Shown: piece after piece, positions 1 to 8,343 of the stretch
How positions within the stretch are numbered: position 1 is the first letter of the stretch
Layout: every line of letters starts with the position of its first letter
Position numbers and translations under genes: made by a program
From: Spirochaetales bacterium
GTDB lineage: Bacteria; Spirochaetota; Spirochaetia; JABEVK01
DNA length: 64,000 nucleotides
Direction: 5' to 3'
Assembly (NCBI GenBank): GCA_947478845.1
Contig: CANJXC010000008.1
Location: 1 to 64,000 of the forward strand
Notes under the pieces: model-generated
Databases searched by the model: none
Told to the model about the DNA's origin: nothing
What the model saw: only the letters and a program-made list of their open reading frames with translations

Positions 1-104
1 ACCATGCTCACGCCTTGGTACTAAAAGGTGACTCCTACCGTATGAAAGACCGGATCAGAAGCGGGGTCGTTGACTCCGAGTAGACATCAAAAAAGCGGAA
101 GTAG

Positions 105-349
105 CCCGTCGGCGAAAAGCGGAAGTTTGAAATCGGCGTTGACACTCAGCCAAAAAGACTGAAGCCGTTCTGGTAGTCAAGGTCGGCGCCAAGGAAGAAT
201 CCTTCCTGATCGACGCCAAGACCGTTGTGGCCGGCAAAGACAAGAAGGCTGTGGAGATCGCTTCGCTCAAGTCAGGCCAGAAGCTCGAGATTGTCTTCAC
301 CGAGGATGCCAAGAAGGTCATGAACGCAGTTTCTGTCAACCTTAAATAA
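105..349 (+). pseudogene. small ORF remnant without a start codon
   Basis: An open frame runs from the TAG at 102-104 to TAA at 347-349. Its last ~60 codons look like real protein: a basic start, then VVKVGAKEESFLIDAKTVV and a lysine-rich tail ending in NAVSVNLK. No ATG, GTG or TTG with a ribosome site lies upstream in frame. The only nearby ATG (43) opens a 13-codon frame that stops at 82-84. Two near-copies of AAAAGCGGAAGT (91-102 and 115-126) suggest a small duplication or frameshift broke the 5' end. A strong terminator follows directly, so this was once the 3' end of a transcription unit. I do not recognise the family. A sequencing error upstream is an alternative to true decay. Confidence 0.4.
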
Positions 350-368
350 AGTTGCCTGGTTGACGAGG

Positions 369-411
369 GCGGCTAGGCACTGGGGTCTCAAGTGCCTAGC
401 CGCTTTTTTTT
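369..411 (+). terminator. intrinsic terminator
   Basis: A perfect 13-bp stem (GCGGCTAGGCACT at 369-381 with AGTGCCTAGCCGC at 391-403), a 9-nt loop and eight T residues (404-411). It lies 20 bp after the stop of the upstream remnant ORF and before the convergent binding-protein gene. Confidence 0.95.
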
Positions 412-497
412 GCTATTGGTTGTGCGATGGACACCAGACGCGAACTGGCAAAACGCAGGTCAACCGCAACTGGACTGCCTGCGACACCAATAGCTTG

Positions 498-1802
498 TTA
501 AGGAAGCATCAATGTTTTGACGGCAACCAGAGCTTTCTGAACCGCCTTGTTCACGTCCTGTCCCGCCATGACCTCAGAAGTCATCGTCGCCAAAGGACCA
601 CCTGGAAAGGCGTCGATCTGGCCCCAAGTTGGAAGAGGCATATCTCCCATCTGAGTTCTTTCGAACTGTTGGATGAATACACTCAGCCATGGGTCGTTCT
701 TGAAAAACGAGCTCGACATCACATTTCGGTTCGAGTTCAAAAGCGATAGAGCCTTCGAAATCGCCAATTGGTTGTCATCCGAGGTGAAAAACTTCACCCA
801 AGCCTTCGAAACGGCAGGTTCTTTGGTCTGACGGAACACCACAACAGGGGCCGCGTAAGCGACGGAAGAAGGGCCAGATCCGCTCTTACTCGGAAGGACA
901 GCGGCCTTGATCTTACCTTTCAGTTGAGGCGCATTCTTGGCGATTTGAATGGCGAACTCAGCGGTAGCACCTGACAGCATCGCGGCCTTGCCGGCCATGA
1001 ACTCATTCATTGAGTCAAACGAGGGGTCAACGATGTTCTTGGGGCTAATCTTGTACTTGTAGACAAGATCTTGCATGAACTGCAGGGACTCGAGAGACTG
1101 CTTGGAATCAAAAATGGGCTTAGTCATGTCATCCGAGAAGACTTTTCCGCCTGCCTGAGCAACCACTGAGAACCAGGTCTGGTCAAAGCGCGCGTTCAAG
1201 TTTGACCACAGAAGGCCTGCTACTGAAACATTGCCTTTTGCGTCGCTTTTGGTGAGCTTCTTGCCGTAAGTGACCAGTTCGTCCCATGTTTTGGGTGGAG
1301 TCTTGATTCCTGCCGCGTCAAATAGGTCACTGTTGTAGGCCAGAACCCTGGTGTCCGCGCGCCAGGGTACTCCGTAGAAATCTGCACCAACTTTGACTTC
1401 GTGGATAAGACCAGGATAATATTTTTCCATTCCGATCTCTTTGGCCAGATCATTGATGGGCATTGGGCCAAAGGTTCCATTGCCGATTTTGACCAGAGAA
1501 GCCAGAAAGAAACATTCGGCGGTGTCGGGGGCTTCGCCACCGCCAGAACTGGCCAGCGTGTACTTGGTGAGAGCCTGACCCCAGTCGACGTAGACAACGT
1601 TGACCTTGGCGCCAGTCTTTGCTTCGAACGCGTCAGTAATCTTCTTCATGGCGGCGTCTTGGTTGGCCGGGTCGGCACCATATCGCTGCATCCAGAACGA
1701 AATTGTCTTTCCAGCAAAAGGCTTATCTTGGCCGAAGGCGGGAATCACGGTGAACAGGGCCAGAATCGTCACAAAAGTGATTGCAGTAGTAAATAGTTTC
1801 AA
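498..1802 (-). CDS. ABC sugar transporter, extracellular solute-binding protein (family 1)
   Basis: This is a 434-aa periplasmic or lipid-anchored sugar-binding protein of the CUT1 class, which delivers a carbohydrate to the two permeases encoded just upstream. The start is a TTG at 1802, six bases after AAGGAG. From it comes a clean signal peptide (LKLFTTAITFVTILALFTV, then PAFGQ as cleavage region). The mature protein shows family-1 features: ISFWMQRYG, a central GVPWRADTRVLAYN and GKAAMLSGATAEFAI. It is the last gene of a minus-strand operon, ~80 bp after the MalG-type permease. The substrate cannot be read from sequence; the isomerase and dehydrogenase neighbours suggest an unusual sugar, sugar acid or polyol. 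Confidence 0.9.
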   Translation of the reverse strand: MKLFTTAITFVTILALFTVIPAFGQDKPFAGKTISFWMQRYGADPANQDAAMKKITDAFEAKTGAKVNVVYVDWGQALTKYTLASSGGGEAPDTAECFFLASLVKIGNGTFGPMPINDLAKEIGMEKYYPGLIHEVKVGADFYGVPWRADTRVLAYNSDLFDAAGIKTPPKTWDELVTYGKKLTKSDAKGNVSVAGLLWSNLNARFDQTWFSVVAQAGGKVFSDDMTKPIFDSKQSLESLQFMQDLVYKYKISPKNIVDPSFDSMNEFMAGKAAMLSGATAEFAIQIAKNAPQLKGKIKAAVLPSKSGSGPSSVAYAAPVVVFRQTKEPAVSKAWVKFFTSDDNQLAISKALSLLNSNRNVMSSSFFKNDPWLSVFIQQFERTQMGDMPLPTWGQIDAFPGGPLATMTSEVMAGQDVNKAVQKALVAVKTLMLP

Positions 1803-1881
1803 ACTATTCTCCTTAGGTTTTCTTTGCGCACCAAACGGCACGCGGAACTTAATGTCGTCTCCTCCTTGTCTATACTTCTAG

Positions 1882-2730
1882 CTACCCCTTAACGGCGCCA
1901 GCGGTCAGTCCACTGATCAGATATCTCTGAAGAATCCCGAACAAAATGATGGCGGGAGCCGTGGAAATCACTGACGTCGCCATCATGTTGGTGACTCCAG
2001 CACTCGAGTACTGCCCGACAAAATCAAAAATACCAATCGAAACTGGTTTCAAATCATTGTTGGTAAGCATGACACTGGCCCACATAAACTCGTTCCAAGA
2101 TAGAATGAACGCGAAGATACCGGTCGCGACGAGGCCAGGTACCGAAATCGGCAACACGATCCGAAGGAATACCCCAATACGTGACAAACCGTCGATCATG
2201 CCACTTTCTTCGAGCTCGCCTGGCACGGCGGCGGTGAAATAGTTCTGCATCATCATGATGCTGAACGGGATCGCCCAGATGGCGTAAGTAAGAATCAGTC
2301 CGGCGTAGGTATTAGTCAGACCCAAGCTGTGCATTAGAAAGTAATAGGAAATGAACGGAAGCACGCTGGGAATCAACTGCGTGAACACGAACAAGGCAAT
2401 GCTGAACTTCCTAAGTCGAGTCTTGTAGCGGCTCAGGCTATAACCTGCACAGCTTGCCAAAACCAACGCCAGAATTGTCGTCATTGCTGCGACAAACAAA
2501 GAATTGCCCATGTATTTCAGTAAGGGAAGGAGATCCCAAACCTGCTGGTATGCCGAAAAGTCAAGATGGCTGGGAAGCCAGTTAGGGGGTGACAGCATCA
2601 ACTCCTCGGCTGGCTTGAGACTTGAAGAAACCATCCAGAAATAAGGAAACAAAACAAACCAGGCAACCACGGCCAGTACCGCATAATGGCGAAGTGCGCC
2701 AAAGGTCTGCTGAACCCTCTTAGGCGACAT
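1882..2730 (-). CDS. ABC sugar transporter permease, MalG type
   Basis: A 282-aa inner-membrane permease with six predicted membrane helices, starting with an N-terminal helix around AVLAVVAWFVLFPYFWMV. The cytoplasmic EAA loop that contacts the ATPase is visible near residue 190 (GMIDGLSRIGVFLRIVLP). Length and topology fit the CUT1 MalG/UgpE family. Its start overlaps the end of the MalF-type gene by 11 bp, so translation is coupled. No ATPase is encoded nearby; CUT1 systems often use one shared MsmK/UgpC-type ATPase encoded elsewhere. Confidence 0.93.
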   Translation of the reverse strand: MSPKRVQQTFGALRHYAVLAVVAWFVLFPYFWMVSSSLKPAEELMLSPPNWLPSHLDFSAYQQVWDLLPLLKYMGNSLFVAAMTTILALVLASCAGYSLSRYKTRLRKFSIALFVFTQLIPSVLPFISYYFLMHSLGLTNTYAGLILTYAIWAIPFSIMMMQNYFTAAVPGELEESGMIDGLSRIGVFLRIVLPISVPGLVATGIFAFILSWNEFMWASVMLTNNDLKPVSIGIFDFVGQYSSAGVTNMMATSVISTAPAIILFGILQRYLISGLTAGAVKG

Positions 2731-3625
2731 GCTTTACGCTCCTACGCACGTAGAAGACTGCAGGAATAAGGATTATCAACATCATGATGACGCTGAGCGC
2801 GGCTGCAGTTCCGAACCGAAAATTGTTGAAAGCCTCGTTGTAAACCTCTACCGAAAGAAGTTCTGTGGCGTGGAGCGGTCCACCGTGTGTAACTAGATAA
2901 CTTATATTGAAGTTATTGAACTGCCAGATTCCTTGCAGAAGCGCAACGGTTTCAACGACTGGTAAAATTGAAGGCCAGGTGATTCGCCAGAACTGTTGGT
3001 GCTTTGAAGCTCCATCGACGCGCGCTGCCTCATACAACTCTGGAGGGATTGTTTGAAGTCCAGCCAAGAACATCACCATCATGAAGCTAAACGTACACCA
3101 AACGTTGATGGCAACAATTGTCAGCAGCGGCACTGAAAAAATTCCTCCCAAAAGATCAAGGTTCCCCAAGAAATTGATCGGGGAATCGATCCAGTGCAGG
3201 TTCATGAGAAGTCCGTTGATTGGACTGAAGGTTTGGCTTAACAGACTTCGGAAAATGATCGCCACGACAACAGGTGGTGTCACCCATGGCACCAAAAACA
3301 GGGCCCTCAAAAAGCCTCGTCCCGGGTAAGGTCGATTGAGAAATATTGCGACGATAAGTCCAGTAGCCCCACCAACAATTAAGGAAAGTATTGTCCAGAT
3401 GATGGTATTGCCGAAGACTTGAATGAAGGCAGGATCTTGAAGCACGGTGACAAAATTGCCCCAGCCGACAAATGGACGATTGGTGTGCAAAAGCTGAAAA
3501 TCGAAAAACGAGATCCGGACCGCGTCAACAGTGGGATAGACGTGGACAAATAGGCTGGCCAGAATCGCGGGAAAGAGAAGAATGTAGCCCGTGTGCCGGT
3601 CAATCAGCTTCTTGAAGGCTTCCAT
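2720..3625 (-). CDS. ABC sugar transporter permease, MalF type
   Basis: A 301-aa inner-membrane permease with six predicted helices. The EAA loop is EAARVDGASKHQQFWRI near residue 205. Length matches short MalF/UgpA relatives without the large periplasmic P2 loop of E. coli MalF. It forms the heterodimeric channel with the MalG-type protein downstream and lies only 6 bp after the isomerase gene. Confidence 0.93.
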   Translation of the reverse strand: MEAFKKLIDRHTGYILLFPAILASLFVHVYPTVDAVRISFFDFQLLHTNRPFVGWGNFVTVLQDPAFIQVFGNTIIWTILSLIVGGATGLIVAIFLNRPYPGRGFLRALFLVPWVTPPVVVAIIFRSLLSQTFSPINGLLMNLHWIDSPINFLGNLDLLGGIFSVPLLTIVAINVWCTFSFMMVMFLAGLQTIPPELYEAARVDGASKHQQFWRITWPSILPVVETVALLQGIWQFNNFNISYLVTHGGPLHATELLSVEVYNEAFNNFRFGTAAALSVIMMLIILIPAVFYVRRSVKHVA

Positions 3626-3631
3626 GAGCGT

Positions 3632-4387
3632 TTATGCCGTCCCTCTGGGCGCCAATTTTTTGAGACCGATGCCGGGCGGTTTTTTTGGAAAATATTCCAG
3701 ACCAACGTCGCCTTTGTACCCCAGAGCTTCGATGGCTGCGAACACAGCCGGGTAGTGAATCTCTCCGTTGTCAAGTTCGTGGCGTCCGGGAGAACCCGCG
3801 GCGTGAAAGTGCCCGATCTTGTCGATGTTGGCCTGAATGCGCCTAATGAGGTCGCCTTCGGTGATTTGCTGGTGGTAGATATCGAACAAGACTTTCACGT
3901 GGGAGTTGGCGACCTGATCAATAACGGCGAATGCCTGATCGGACGACGACAAGAAGTATCCGGCGTGATCTTCTCTCAGGTTCAGGGGTTCCACGAGTAA
4001 AGTTAATCCGGCTTTCTGAACCATCGTCCCGGCCGCCTTCAATCCGGTGACCAAGCTCGCGACCTGTTCAACGCTTGGCCGTCCGGTGTCGTTGCCGACC
4101 TGGGTAGTCAATTTGTCACAACCCAGCTTCTTGGCGACCTGGATTGACTCGGCCAAACCTTCGAGATAAGAGAGCCTTTGAGAAGGATCGACCAAGCTGA
4201 CAAACTTCGTGCAAAAGGTGGAAACTCTTAAATGCGTTGCCAAAGCTTGCTTGACCAGAAGATCAAGGTCTTTATCCCACCATGTCCAGAACTCAAAACG
4301 TTCAAACCCTAGTTTGTGCAGTTCCTGAAAGGTCTGGATAAACGGAGACTTTCCATATACGGCCTCGATGCTGACTGAAAAATTCAT
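3632..4387 (-). CDS. sugar phosphate isomerase/epimerase-like TIM-barrel protein
   Basis: A 251-aa cytoplasmic protein of the AP-endonuclease-2-like TIM barrel superfamily (hydroxypyruvate isomerase / xylose isomerase-like). The family isomerises or epimerises a sugar using a divalent metal. Visible features are MNFSVSIEAVYG, FEFWTWWDKDLD (strand 2), LLVEPLN with the metal-binding Glu, VKVLFDIYHQQ with the metal Asp and His, and IGHFHAAGSPGRHEL, typical of Hyi-like enzymes. I use ATG 4387, six bases after AAGGA; an ATG 36 bp upstream has no ribosome site. It sits between the dehydrogenase and the transporter genes, so it probably acts on the imported sugar. Confidence 0.85.
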   Translation of the reverse strand: MNFSVSIEAVYGKSPFIQTFQELHKLGFERFEFWTWWDKDLDLLVKQALATHLRVSTFCTKFVSLVDPSQRLSYLEGLAESIQVAKKLGCDKLTTQVGNDTGRPSVEQVASLVTGLKAAGTMVQKAGLTLLVEPLNLREDHAGYFLSSSDQAFAVIDQVANSHVKVLFDIYHQQITEGDLIRRIQANIDKIGHFHAAGSPGRHELDNGEIHYPAVFAAIEALGYKGDVGLEYFPKKPPGIGLKKLAPRGTA

Positions 4388-4428
4388 TGTCGTCCTTCTT
4401 TTTTTGCTAGACCTAATGTCCAATCGGA

Positions 4429-5412
4429 TTAAGTCCAGTCAAAAACTATTCCCAAACTTTTTCCCCGTTCTTCGTTTGCGATTCTGTACGCTTCGGTACA
4501 TTGGGCCGCTTTGAACACGTGAGTATTGAGGTCGTCGAGAGAGAAGCGATTGGTGTGGCAGAGATCAAAAAACAACTTGAAAACTCGCGCCTCAGTCCAC
4601 TCGCTGGTGATGTGGCTGTCGTGAGCGGCGACAATCGTTAATCCATTTAAGATGACGTCAGAGGAAAGGTGTTGCTGTGCGGGAAAGCCTGTGTCGCCGA
4701 GTAGCACAATGCGGCCAAACTTAGCAACGAGGGGTAATGCTAGGGAAAAGACCTGAGCATTTCCTGTCGTGTCGATGACAATGCTGGGAAGATTCCCTCC
4801 CATTGCCGCCGAAACTAGGCTTTGATCACCGGTTATGGCCTGATTCATCACATGGGTCGCACCGCCGTTCTTTGCCAACTCAAGCCGCATCAGTTCGGTG
4901 TCAGCGACGAGGATCGGGTAAACCCCAGCGGCATTGGCCCAACGCACCGACATTTGACCAATTGGTCCGGCGCCGATAATGAGGACTCCAGACCCCAAGG
5001 AATACTGCGCGGCCTTGGCACCCATGAAGGCAATTTTCGCCAACGCAAACCACGCTGCCACCTTCGGGTCCATTTTGTCTGGAATTAATGTGCATCCTGC
5101 ATCCTTAACTAGGTGATGAGAAGCATGTCCTGCGCGAATAGCTACCCGATCACCCTTCTTCAATCCTTCGACATCAGGTCCTAGCTCCTCGATTTCGCCG
5201 ATGACGGAGTACCCGGGGTAGAAAGGGTACTCAATCCACCGATCCCAATGGGAATCCTTCTCAAACAAGCGGTTAAAAATAATATTCTCGGTGCCTGTGC
5301 TCATGAGCGAAGCCAAAGTACGAACTTTGACCTCGTGTTGTTGGGGCCTGGAAAGACCAAATTCTTCAAAAACGACGGATTGTTTCCCCAAAAAGGCAAA
5401 ACGCTTAGACAT
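4429..5412 (-). CDS. MDR-family alcohol/sugar dehydrogenase without catalytic zinc cysteine
   Basis: A 327-aa medium-chain dehydrogenase. It has the N-terminal GroES-like domain and a Rossmann fold with GAGPIG at about residues 147-152 followed by an acidic residue (ADTEL) suited to NAD. The usual catalytic zinc ligand region reads ASLMSTGTENI, with Ser in place of Cys, as in the bacteriochlorophyllide-dehydrogenase-like MDR subgroup; the structural-zinc Cys cluster is also missing. AGGAG lies 7 bp before the ATG. It is the second gene of the operon after the AraC regulator and probably oxidises a sugar or sugar alcohol; the substrate is unknown. Confidence 0.82.
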   Translation of the reverse strand: MSKRFAFLGKQSVVFEEFGLSRPQQHEVKVRTLASLMSTGTENIIFNRLFEKDSHWDRWIEYPFYPGYSVIGEIEELGPDVEGLKKGDRVAIRAGHASHHLVKDAGCTLIPDKMDPKVAAWFALAKIAFMGAKAAQYSLGSGVLIIGAGPIGQMSVRWANAAGVYPILVADTELMRLELAKNGGATHVMNQAITGDQSLVSAAMGGNLPSIVIDTTGNAQVFSLALPLVAKFGRIVLLGDTGFPAQQHLSSDVILNGLTIVAAHDSHITSEWTEARVFKLFFDLCHTNRFSLDDLNTHVFKAAQCTEAYRIANEERGKSLGIVFDWT

Positions 5413-5442
5413 GACGCACTCCTGATTCCGACCAACAAAGGT

Positions 5443-5464
5443 TGATGACTAGATGCTGTCATGA
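5443..5464. promoter_or_regulatory. possible operator in front of the sugar operon
   Basis: The gap between the AraC gene and the dehydrogenase gene holds an interrupted inverted repeat, ATGAC-N8-GTCAT. Its place suggests an operator for the neighbouring regulator, but AraC sites are usually direct repeats and the arms are short. Weak candidate. Confidence 0.2.
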
Positions 5465-5526
5465 TGGAGCCCTTATGGCATCCCGAGAATGCACACGTTG
5501 GAGAAGAAGATGGACAAAGCGGTTTA

Positions 5527-6261
5527 TCAGGATTGTTGCCGGAATTGAAGGGGGGACAGGCCGCAAGTCTTCCGAAAGGCTCGGCTGAAGTAGTACTCGT
5601 CTTCAAAACCACACTCAAATGAGATTGCTTTGACAGGCAAAGCTGTAGTCCTAAGCAGTTTTTTAGCCTCTTCCACCCTCTTAATAATGATGTATTGAAT
5701 TGGGCTCATCCCATACTCATTCTTGAACTTGTGGCGCAAGTAGTCCTTGCTGAGAAGAACTTGGTCGGATAAAAAATTCAAGTCGATTTTCTCTCTATAG
5801 TGCTTGTCGATGACTGCTCTAACCGAAGCCGCGCCTACTTCGGTGGTGGAATTACCCCGATCTTCCACTAAGTAGCGCATAATGCTGAGTCCCGCCTCTT
5901 GCGCCAATAGTTCGATGAAGGATCGGTAGCGCGGGCGGCGCGTTACCGTTTCTTCGATGATACGTTCAAACAAACGACGTAATTCAGGAGTCGCGGCAAA
6001 CACCGCGTCTCGCAGGTCATTGAGGTCGAGTCCGCTGAGTCCCATGCAATAATGATCCGATGGCGCGCGGTTGTAGCAAATGTGAAATGTATTTGGGCTG
6101 TGAACCACTACGTCTCCATCTGCAAATGGAAAAATCTCCGCACCAATCTTGACGTACCCAGATGAACCGGCCACGTAGAGTATTTCCCAGTAATCATGAC
6201 TATGCGATGTACAGGTGAAATCACTGCCAAGTTTATTGATGAAGAATGAATTAAGTTCCAT
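5527..6261 (-). CDS. AraC-family transcriptional regulator with cupin sensor
   Basis: A 244-aa regulator. The N-terminal half is a cupin-type sugar-sensing domain (HSHDYWEILYV, FADGDVVVHSPNTFH). The C-terminal ~100 residues form the double helix-turn-helix of AraC/XylS proteins: FLSDQVLLSKDYLRHKFK, then GMSPIQYIIIKRVEEAKKLL, and the signature GFEDEYYFSRAFRK. It lies 114 bp upstream of the dehydrogenase gene in the same direction, so it is the likely local activator of the sugar-uptake operon. No strong ribosome site precedes the ATG. Confidence 0.92.
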   Translation of the reverse strand: MELNSFFINKLGSDFTCTSHSHDYWEILYVAGSSGYVKIGAEIFPFADGDVVVHSPNTFHICYNRAPSDHYCMGLSGLDLNDLRDAVFAATPELRRLFERIIEETVTRRPRYRSFIELLAQEAGLSIMRYLVEDRGNSTTEVGAASVRAVIDKHYREKIDLNFLSDQVLLSKDYLRHKFKNEYGMSPIQYIIIKRVEEAKKLLRTTALPVKAISFECGFEDEYYFSRAFRKTCGLSPLQFRQQS

Positions 6262-7192
6262 GAGTCTTTAGATGCGAGGCCTGATCTTTTGCTTGACACC
6301 AATGCACGATGAGAGGTAATTAGTGATTCGCTCGGGACGCGTGCCAGAATTGCATGAGGCATTTCCTATTGGGAGAGTTAGGCTTCCCGATCCTGAGAAA
6401 GGAGCTCGGGCTGTTGAAAAGAGCATCAGGCCGAGAATCCTAGGAAAAAATAGGATATTCATCTGGCACCTTGACCCTTTGAGAGGTGATTGCAGGCGTT
6501 ATTTGCCAGTGCCGTTGGTTTGGCACGAGCACCTTCGCTGATTGCCGAGGGGGCAACGAGCCCTGCACTCCTGCCCATAATGCAGAAAACACGGGAAACC
6601 CGAATAAACAAAACCACAAATAAAGTCATTAATGAACATTACTCATTCAAATTGCCTCCATTCCTATCATAAGTTCAATTCCTGACAAAAAAGAAATAAA
6701 ATTCGATTTCTGGAGGTGAATCTTTTTTTGGTGACCTTTTCTGGATCCAACTTTTCGAAAGGCAAAAGGAGATGAAGTGATGGCATGGGTCAGATGTGGC
6801 TCATCAAGCATGAATCCGCTAGTTTCGCTCTAGATAGAAGTCAGGGTTTGCCGAGACCTGGCAGCTACAGTCCGATCAAGAATGTGACTCTGAAAAATAG
6901 AACAAGAGACTCCAGAAAAAGTTGGCGATTATAGAGAAAGCCCTGTCAGAAGCTGCTACTCTGGTGACCTTATAAAGTTCCGTTTTCTGCTCCGAGCTGA
7001 AAGGGGGAAACCCGAGTGTTAAGCCGGTTCCTTGACCTTCGGGCTGAATCAAATCTGGCGGGCCGACTAATGTCGAGGTGGATAAAACCTAGCCGAGATC
7101 CGAAGTCCGCGGCATTTTTGGTCCATACCTACAGCATCATGGATCTCTTCAACAGGGGGATGGTCGGCGCATCAACTAAGCCACCAGCGGGC
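6262..7192. other. 931-bp intergenic region with no convincing gene
   Basis: Short frames on both strands overlap each other, lack ribosome sites and resemble no family. A 6-bp hairpin (ATCCTA/TAGGAT, ~6437-6456) and a locally AT-rich stretch (about 6595-6720) are the only structures noted. Lower GC and a lack of codon structure suggest decayed or regulatory DNA. Confidence 0.5.
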
Positions 7193-8203
7193 TTAAACCT
7201 TAAAACTTGGTCGCAGCGGCAATTTCGAAGCCTGGTAAGCCGCATCAATCAGCTGCGCTTGGGTCAGAGCATCCTTGGCATCCGTTTTAAGGGCGTGACC
7301 TAGATCCACCGCATCCGCAAAGGCCATCAACTGGTAGGTATAGCTCGATAGAGAAGGCAGATGCTCAACCCTCGTAGAGCCCGACACGGTAACAATAACC
7401 CGCGGATCCCAACCCGAAACCACAAAGTTCGGCATATGAACACTGCCTTTGGTACCAGTAACCGTGAAAGGGGCTGCAAAGGCAGGCGATTCAAAATCGC
7501 CTTTGGCGAAGCCCGTCACACCATTGGGATACTGAAACTGGAGGTTCATTTTCGTATCAACCTTGCCATCTTGAGCATTAAACTCGGTTTTAGTAATACT
7601 CGGCTCACCCTTGGCAAGGAGGTGGCACAACATTCGTTGGCTATGCAGGGCGTAGCAACCCACATCCATCAACGACCCCCCTGCCAAACTGAATTGCAGC
7701 CTCAGGTCATTCGTTTGTGGCATGGGAATCAGGAGAGCCGATTCCACCTTAGTCACCTCGCCAATCTCACCGGCTTTTACGAGGGCCAGCATTCGTTGAA
7801 AAACGGGGTGGTAGTAGTAATGAAAACCTTCCATGAAGACCTTGCCCGAACTTTTTACTGCGGCCAATACCTCGTTCGCTTCTGCCGCATTGCTCGCCGA
7901 GGGCTTTTCACTGAGCACATGCTTCCCCGCTGCCAGCGCTTTCAGGTTCCAGGGTCCGTGAGCTCCGTTAAACAGTGCGTTGTACACCACATCTACCTCG
8001 GGATCATCGATGACCTCTTGGTAGGAGCCATAGGCCTTTTCTATTTGATATTGCTTTGCGAACTCGCTAGCCCGTGCTTTGTCGCGAGCACCCACTGCAA
8101 CTAGCGTATGACCCGTGGCATGAGCGGGAAAAATGACGGCGGCAGGTGCAATTTTCGCGGCACCAAGGATTCCGATTCGAAGTGGCTTTCGTGTAGTGTC
8201 CAT
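7193..8203 (-). CDS. Gfo/Idh/MocA family oxidoreductase
   Basis: A 336-aa NAD(P)-dependent oxidoreductase acting on a sugar or inositol-like substrate. The N-terminal Rossmann fold shows GILGAAKIAPAAV, and the family EKP motif is present as LSEKPSASNAAE; the catalytic Lys is thus kept. The C-terminal alpha/beta domain has GGSLMDVGCYALH, where the DxGxxxxH pattern is typical. No Shine-Dalgarno sequence precedes the ATG. Instead TAAATT (minus strand, 8215-8210) ends six bases before it, so the mRNA may be leaderless. It is monocistronic, and its relation to the upstream sugar operon is unclear. Confidence 0.9.
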   Translation of the reverse strand: MDTTRKPLRIGILGAAKIAPAAVIFPAHATGHTLVAVGARDKARASEFAKQYQIEKAYGSYQEVIDDPEVDVVYNALFNGAHGPWNLKALAAGKHVLSEKPSASNAAEANEVLAAVKSSGKVFMEGFHYYYHPVFQRMLALVKAGEIGEVTKVESALLIPMPQTNDLRLQFSLAGGSLMDVGCYALHSQRMLCHLLAKGEPSITKTEFNAQDGKVDTKMNLQFQYPNGVTGFAKGDFESPAFAAPFTVTGTKGSVHMPNFVVSGWDPRVIVTVSGSTRVEHLPSLSSYTYQLMAFADAVDLGHALKTDAKDALTQAQLIDAAYQASKLPLRPSFKV

Positions 8204-8343
8204 TCCTGTAATTTATCCTCAAATGACTTTCGGAAGCAACAGATGCGAGAACTCATGCCATCGTCATAAATGAAAGTGGTATACAGATTGCCGAAATCGA
8301 GTTAAATTCATCCAAGAATTTTTTGCCACGCTGGAGTTCCCCT

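Noticed and set aside
6323-6541. 72-aa plus-strand frame upstream of the AraC gene
   Set aside because: No ribosome site, an overlapping antisense frame and no recognisable domain.
7016-7303. 95-aa plus-strand frame beginning in the large intergenic gap
   Set aside because: It overlaps the 3' end of the Gfo/Idh gene on the other strand, has no ribosome site and no family resemblance.
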